Assembly (NCBI RefSeq): GCF_048771995.1
Contig: NC_133032.1
Coordinates: 28,979,501-29,043,500 of the forward strand
From: Taeniopygia guttata
Taxonomy: Eukaryota > Chordata > Aves > Passeriformes > Estrildidae
Reading direction: 5' to 3'
Length of the DNA: 64,000 bases
Shown piece after piece: positions 58,701-64,000 of this stretch; position 1 is the first letter of the stretch, and the number at the start of each line of letters is the position of its first letter. A model generated the notes under the pieces. That model had not been told where the DNA came from. It was given only the letters and a program-made list of their open reading frames with translations, and searched no databases. The position numbers were made by a program, and so were the translations under genes.

Positions 58701-60639
58701 GAGTATGAAGTCCGATGGAAGCAGAAAAAAAGTTTCAGACAATTCTTTTCCTCACAGAAAACATCTGACCATGTTAACTCTTACAGTGTTGATGCCAATA
58801 AATAAAAAAAATTTAAGAGCAGATAATAAAAGAATATAGATTAAAGTTACTTGCAACTGGGTAAACTGAATAAACTCCTGAAAATCAGAACTGCTATGAG
58901 GAAGACATTGCCTGTGAATGAGAATGGGAAACAATTAGAAATTTGCAGGTTCATACTAACAGAAGAACCTTGTCATGAGGATAAAGGAATTACTTGAATA
59001 GGAGGAACGGTAACAACACTGATCTCTCTTGAAAGTCAGGGTTTTTTGTTAGTTACATGTTTTCTTGCAGTGTTTTGAGTTGCACCCTTGAAAATGTGTT
59101 CAAACATTAAAAAAATGGATAACAGGATCATCTAGAAAACCAAACAGAAGTGCTGAGGGTCGTTCACTGCAGAAATACTGACAGTGCTCAGTGTACTTTT
59201 TGTGTGAATTTCTGTCCCTGAAACTGGTAGATTAAAGTTGGAAGGGTATGTCCTCCTGGAAATCTAGGCTCTTGGCTTCCATTAAAAGTCTTGAATGTGT
59301 ATCCTCTCCCTCTTTGCACAGCAGGGAATGTGCCCACAGATCTGTTATGTTACTGCCACTTCAGTTCTGAGCCACAGAACTGGGTAAACAATCTCAAATA
59401 TTCTGGGGGTTTTAGAACTCATTAAACTTTCCATTTCACTGGAAGTGGTAAGAGACTCTATCAAAAAGTACCATAGCAGATGAGGAATGGTATTAGTTAA
59501 TTGATAAATGGTAATTGGTCAGTTAGAGATAAAGTGAGCATTGAAATTTGTCTGTTTCGGGAAATGGAAGATTATTCCATTCTTTCTTCACACAGACTGC
59601 AGTAGGCAGGCTGCTGAACCAGTAGGCTTCAAATGTGAGCTACAGTCCAAAATGTTGTTTAGCTGAGTGTACCTTCAGGACTAAGGCCTTCCGAGTGCAG
59701 CCACAGACAGCTCCTGCAGCTCAGCTTCATTGCCTGCAGGCAGGTGAGCAACCAAAATCTTGGGCTGTCCATTATCTTCAGTGAACAGATCAAAGAATGG
59801 TAAATGCACGAGGCTAGAAGAAATTTTAAGAAATGTAATGCAGATCTTGGTGGTGGCAGCAGGTTCCCTGGGGTATCTCCATCCTCTTTACCTGGTTCTT
59901 TTTGAATGCCCAGTGAAGACAACTGACAGATTCAGAGGGTTCCTAATTTAGTTGGATTAGCCTAAATCGCCTTTGCAAGTCTTTCAGACATGTTGAACAA
60001 CTGCTAGCTTTATACATGGTAGGATTATCTCCTGGGCTTGGGCATGTCTGTGTGTCAGACAACACTTAACAGCATGAGGTTGATGGCTCAGACAGAAGAG
60101 CTCTGGAGAACCTGTTAGGAGCCACCTCTTCAGTGGAAGCTGAATATTCAATTGTTCACCTTGCTATTTCTGTGGGGTGTGACTTGTCTCCACCTAAGAG
60201 CCAGCACAGCAGAGAGGAATGTGGGCTTGCAGTGCCTGAGCAGTGTTGTGTACCTGGGCTCAGCCTCTTGGGTCTCAGATGAGATGGTGGGCGAAGCTGT
60301 ATGTGCAAACATTTCCTTTTTGCTGCTCCTGCAGCAGCACTGCTGCAGCACTTTGGATCAGTGAGCTCCATGTCATTGATTTTGGGTGATTATCAATGTG
60401 ATGAAATACTTGTAAAACTCTCTCAGATTAGTGGTTTTTTTTCTGGCTGCTCACACAAAGTATTGCAAGGAAGTGAGCCTCAGAGTCACTAGCCCTAAGC
60501 CCCTGAGCACACATTCAACCAGCTGCTCCCCCAAAGAATACAGGATATATGTGCTGCCTTTTTCTAGTAAATATGTGATATTGTAACAGAAAGCTGGGTC
60601 AGACCAGGTTTTTTTTGGTTGGTTCTTTACAGAAGTAGA
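55714..60639. other. Noncoding stretch, no gene seen
   Basis: AT-rich intronic-looking DNA. A 70-codon frame at 58412-58624 (+) looks moderately protein-like but begins at GTG and has no acceptor or domain, so I do not call it. Confidence 0.5.
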
Positions 60640-61330
60640 TTTGCTGATTTGGGCCATCTGTCTTCCAGATATTTATAACTCATTCACAGTTTGTTTTGGG
60701 AGCCTGAGTTAGGCTGACAGGTCTCCAATTCCTTGTGTGGTTACCATCCACTTTCCTTTTTATGGTGGTTGGTGGTTCTGCACTTGCTTTTAGGCAGTGC
60801 TTTAGGTCTTCCCTTATTTCCTGTGAGTTCATGGTGTCAGTGGTTTCATCTATTAGTGTGTGGTTGGTTTCAGACTGTTGGTTGGGGATTTTTTAATCAT
60901 AAAAAAATATAAGTATGATTTAATCTGCTTAAGTTGACTTTCCTGCATGAATCCCTTCTTTAAACATATTTCTCTGGTCAGCACTGCAGTCAGTTGGTGT
61001 TCCACCTTTATTTTACCCTAAAATGGGTTTTCTCTGTGTTTTTATTCCACCTCTAGCACTTTTTTGGCCTCCTATGAAGCCTTACTGACCTGTGTGCAGT
61101 TTTTTAAAATCTGTCCTTTTTCTTTGAGATTCACCGCCCTTAATCTGCTCTACTCATTCCTTCCTTATATTTGAATAGTTGATGTTATCATTTCGTCATC
61201 ACCATTACCCAATCCATCTTCCACCTTCAGATTTCCAAACAGTTTCTCCCTTTTAGCTAAACCAGCTCCATCTTCTGAAGTGAACTGTCCCCAGGGTGTT
61301 GGAAGATGTATCCAGTTATGCCAGTGAATT
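60640..61330 (-). repeat. Possible ancient retroelement relic
   Basis: Phrases such as gagttaggctgacaggtctc (about 60704) followed by tccaattcctt, and a pyrimidine-rich segment around 61200-61290, recall an old, widely scattered amniote LINE-type repeat read in antisense. Divergence is high, and I cannot name the family or fix the ends. Confidence 0.2.
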
Positions 61331-63851
61331 TTTTAGATAAGCTCAGCTATCATTGTAGTATGTGCCCATCTCTTGGCGCAGGTGTATACTGAAAGATGGA
61401 AAACACTGGACTACTTTATTTTCCTTTCTTACTGAAAAGCAGTTAGTGAAAGATTTTGGTAACCAGAACTGTCAGCGTGTCTCCTTGCAGGAACACCAAC
61501 TTCACACAAAAGCTGACAGCATTAGCAAATGCCACTGTAGTTACAGGAAAGGGGTAGATGGTTTTGTTCAATGTAGACTTTTTAAAGACAGCTCCTGATT
61601 TTATCATCCAGCAAGTATTCAGAAATCAAAATGCCAAGATGTCACAGTGCTAATCTTGTTTTCTCTGAGTCAAGCAGTTGGCATGGCATTTTATTAGTAG
61701 TCTTTTCCAGAATATGTCCCCTGTTCACCACAGGCTGCATGAGTCAGGGCTGTGATTTGGAAAATCTTGATGTTTTTAAAGCGGAGTTAGTGTAACCGTA
61801 GCAAGAGTGTAAATAGGTGTATGATTGGTGTTTCATGGCCATTTTAGCAACAAGTCTGTTGTGACCACAGATAGTATGGTGAGTCTGGAGTCTCTAAGGA
61901 GTAAATAATTGTGGACCAAGCTGTAAAATACTGGAAATTCTGATTGCTGGAGGTGCCAGGGTTGTGTGCTTGTCCATCATTTGCTCAGCAGAAGCTTGAT
62001 CATTCCTCCTCATTCCTTGGTTTGGGTATGACCTGGGGAGTTCCTCAGAGATCGGAAGCTGCTGAATGGGGTTTTGCTCAAGAGAGGAGTATTATGCATG
62101 AGTTGTTACATGGTTGTGTTTTGCTGACCATTGCTAGCAGTGTCTGGATGAGTGGCATCTTCCTAAAGAATGCTCAATCTTTGGTGCATGGCTCTGCACC
62201 TGGGGGTGGTACTTCAGATAAATGTCATTTAGTGAGTCTAACCTACTTACAGCTGATTTTCTTCTCAATACACATGGAATTAACCAAAGATTATAAGATC
62301 CATGCCTGGCCAGTATATTGTAAGAACTGGCTTTTCATTTGCTGGTGTTGAGAGGAAAGAAGAAATAGTTGAGCTTGACTTCCCTTCTTCTCTCTCCTGG
62401 TTACACCTCCATCTTCATCCTCAGTTATGACAGCAGTGTGCTGTAGAGACTTAAGTCTTTTTGTGCTTTTGGAAAGTTGCCCCATACTTAAAAGAGGGAA
62501 GGTGGAATGGGGTCATTGTTTTCTGCTCATGATTCAGCTGCTGCTTCCTGTCAACTTTGGCAAGACACTGAATTTGTCTTTCTCTACCTTTCTGTGAAAG
62601 TAAATATTTTTCTTCTCTAGCTTTGGTAAAGTCATAGATGAAACTCCTATTGCTTTCAGTGACAACCCCGATGCTTATGGGTACAGGGGGACATAGCAAA
62701 GTTCACTAAAAGTACAAGGTGCTTTTATTCCTGCTGACAATTATCTTCTACTTATCTTTCCCCTGTGAAGCAATGAGTATCTTATACAGCTTTGTCCAGC
62801 TGTGAGTTTTGTTACCAACATTTTGGCAGAAGTTAGTTCTGCAGGTAGGGTTCACGCTGATTGAAGATGATAGGCTGGAAAATGATCCATTTGTTGGTTG
62901 TGACATGAAGCTGGGTAGGGAAGTCTGTGCTTCTTCCTTCTTGGGCAATTCAATGCTATTTGTAAATGCCAACAATTTGCAGTTTATGGGTGCTTCTCCC
63001 TTGCTTAGTCATTCCCGGGATTTGCAAAGCAGTAATTAGTCCTTGTTTATGCCATTGTGATGATATTATACCCGTTGTAAAATATGTTTAGTAACTCCAG
63101 CACTAGGCAGTTAAGGAGGTGCCCAGGCTCCTGCAGTAGAACAGCTGTAGTGCCAGAGAATTCTCTGTGACTGCTCCACAGCACTTCCCTGTTGCACATT
63201 TTCTCTGGTACATGATACCACATTGCCTGATACTGAATTAATAGGTCCCATCAGTCTGGTCTGCAGCTTGTGAGCACATCATGTGCTACTGTGCAGTGTA
63301 ACTGTGGGATTCCTGTCGACAAGGGAGCTTTTGGGAAATTAGGTCATATTATCTGCATTGTTTGTTTGCTGACTTCTTGTACTTAGGGCTGTTGCTGTCA
63401 GCATATTTTCTAATTTTTGGCAAATCATTCCCAATGAATCCAGATACATGAAAGATCTTCTGCCTTCAGATCATCTTTCTGTGAAGAAGGAAGGGATTTA
63501 GTTGTTTCTATGAAACTGTGATCCTAATAGACACCATAGTGTAGCCTGTGCTTCAGAGGAATCAGCTTTTCCATGGATATTCACTTTTTACAAAAACAGG
63601 CATTCTGAAGTTCTGGGCTCTTCAGTAAGACATAATCTGATGCAAATCAAGGGATGTAAGCTATAATGGCAAGAAAGGTTCTCGTCACTGAAAAAGAGCA
63701 TTTGGTGGAACTTTGCATGTTAATAAAAGCAGAGAAGGAAGGCATTTTCTTATTAACATATTGCAATTAATGAGTCTTTAATTCATGTAACAAAAATAAA
63801 GCTTTTCCCTTTAACAGCTGCCACTAACTGAGAGCTTTTGTTTTGTTACAG
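61331..63851. other. Noncoding stretch ending at a splice acceptor
   Basis: Intronic-looking DNA without repeats I can name. The last bases (cttttgttttgttacag) form the acceptor of the exon at 63852. Confidence 0.5.
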
Positions 63852-63910
63852 ATTGTCGACGCCTGAAATAAAATAGTCTGTGACGGACAAGGTGACAACA
63901 ACACTGCAAG
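63852..63910 (+). ncRNA. Candidate 5' untranslated exon
   Basis: The acceptor ttttgttttgttacag ends at 63851, and the donor ctgcaag|gtgggtt begins at 63911. The exon is 59 bases. It contains no ATG and has stop codons in all three frames, so it cannot be an internal coding exon. It has two CpG dinucleotides in otherwise AT-rich surroundings, hinting at selection. It lies on the same strand as the CpG-island promoter about 47 kb upstream and is the most plausible second exon of that transcription unit. The gene is not identified; its coding part would lie to the right of the window. Confidence 0.5.
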
Positions 63911-64000
63911 GTGGGTTTTCTGTTTTTCTTGGTGTACCATCAGTCATTCCAGGGCTCTGGAAATGCTGCATCTTGATTTTACTGGGATGGATTGCCTAAT
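63911..64000 (+). other. Start of the next intron (window edge)
   Basis: Sequence after the donor gtgggtt. Nothing else can be said within the 90 bases available. Confidence 0.4.

Noticed and set aside
1..64000. CRISPR arrays, operons, bacterial promoters, tRNA or rRNA genes
   Set aside because: None found; sequence composition, CR1 and ERV content and splice signals point to a bird nuclear genome.

Overview
The window looks like nuclear DNA of a bird, probably a passerine. It is AT-rich and repeat-poor. It carries the 3' ends of two decayed CR1 LINEs (antisense 1008-1160, sense 43560-43922), several avian-type solo LTRs and one badly broken endogenous retrovirus. There are no operons, CRISPR arrays, tRNA or rRNA genes, and I found no intact protein-coding gene. 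Most open frames are short chance frames in noncoding DNA, and many begin at GTG or TTG rather than ATG.

The main gene-like structure lies on the + strand. A CpG island with GC boxes (about 15640-16480) looks like a TATA-less promoter. Consensus splice donors occur in and just after it (after 15958 and after 16607). Four stretches upstream are bounded by convincing splice sites (13788-13882, 14368-14440, 15273-15415, 15567-15622). At the far right end, 63852-63910 is a 59-base exon candidate with stops in all three frames. I read this as the 5' end of a + strand gene (or long noncoding RNA) with several alternative noncoding first exons and a first intron of about 47 kb. Its coding exons would lie beyond the right edge. 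I cannot name the gene.

Region by region: 1-13.7 kb is noncoding, with a CR1 relic, small tandem repeats, a possible RFX X-box and a frameshifted protein-like relic (10551-10813). 13.7-16.6 kb holds the exon cluster and promoter. 16.6-28.5 kb is intronic, with a short perfect hairpin and a CpG-rich LTR-like block (23696-24830) containing two CTCF-like motifs. 28.5-30.7 kb is a retrovirus relic with a decayed tRNA-Lys type primer site, the start of gag, an env-leader-like frame and an integrase core broken across frames. 31.6-31.9 kb and 42.0-42.4 kb are two related solo LTRs; the second has a 39-bp unit amplified in U3. 35.8-36.1 kb has a minus-strand terminal-exon candidate with a poly(A) signal. 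43.5-44.7 kb has a CR1 and another LTR. From 44.7 to 63.8 kb I see mostly unremarkable intronic DNA, with homopolymer runs, one (TA)9 and a possible ancient repeat relic.

All functional calls come from reading the sequence. No alignment, repeat masking or expression data were available.
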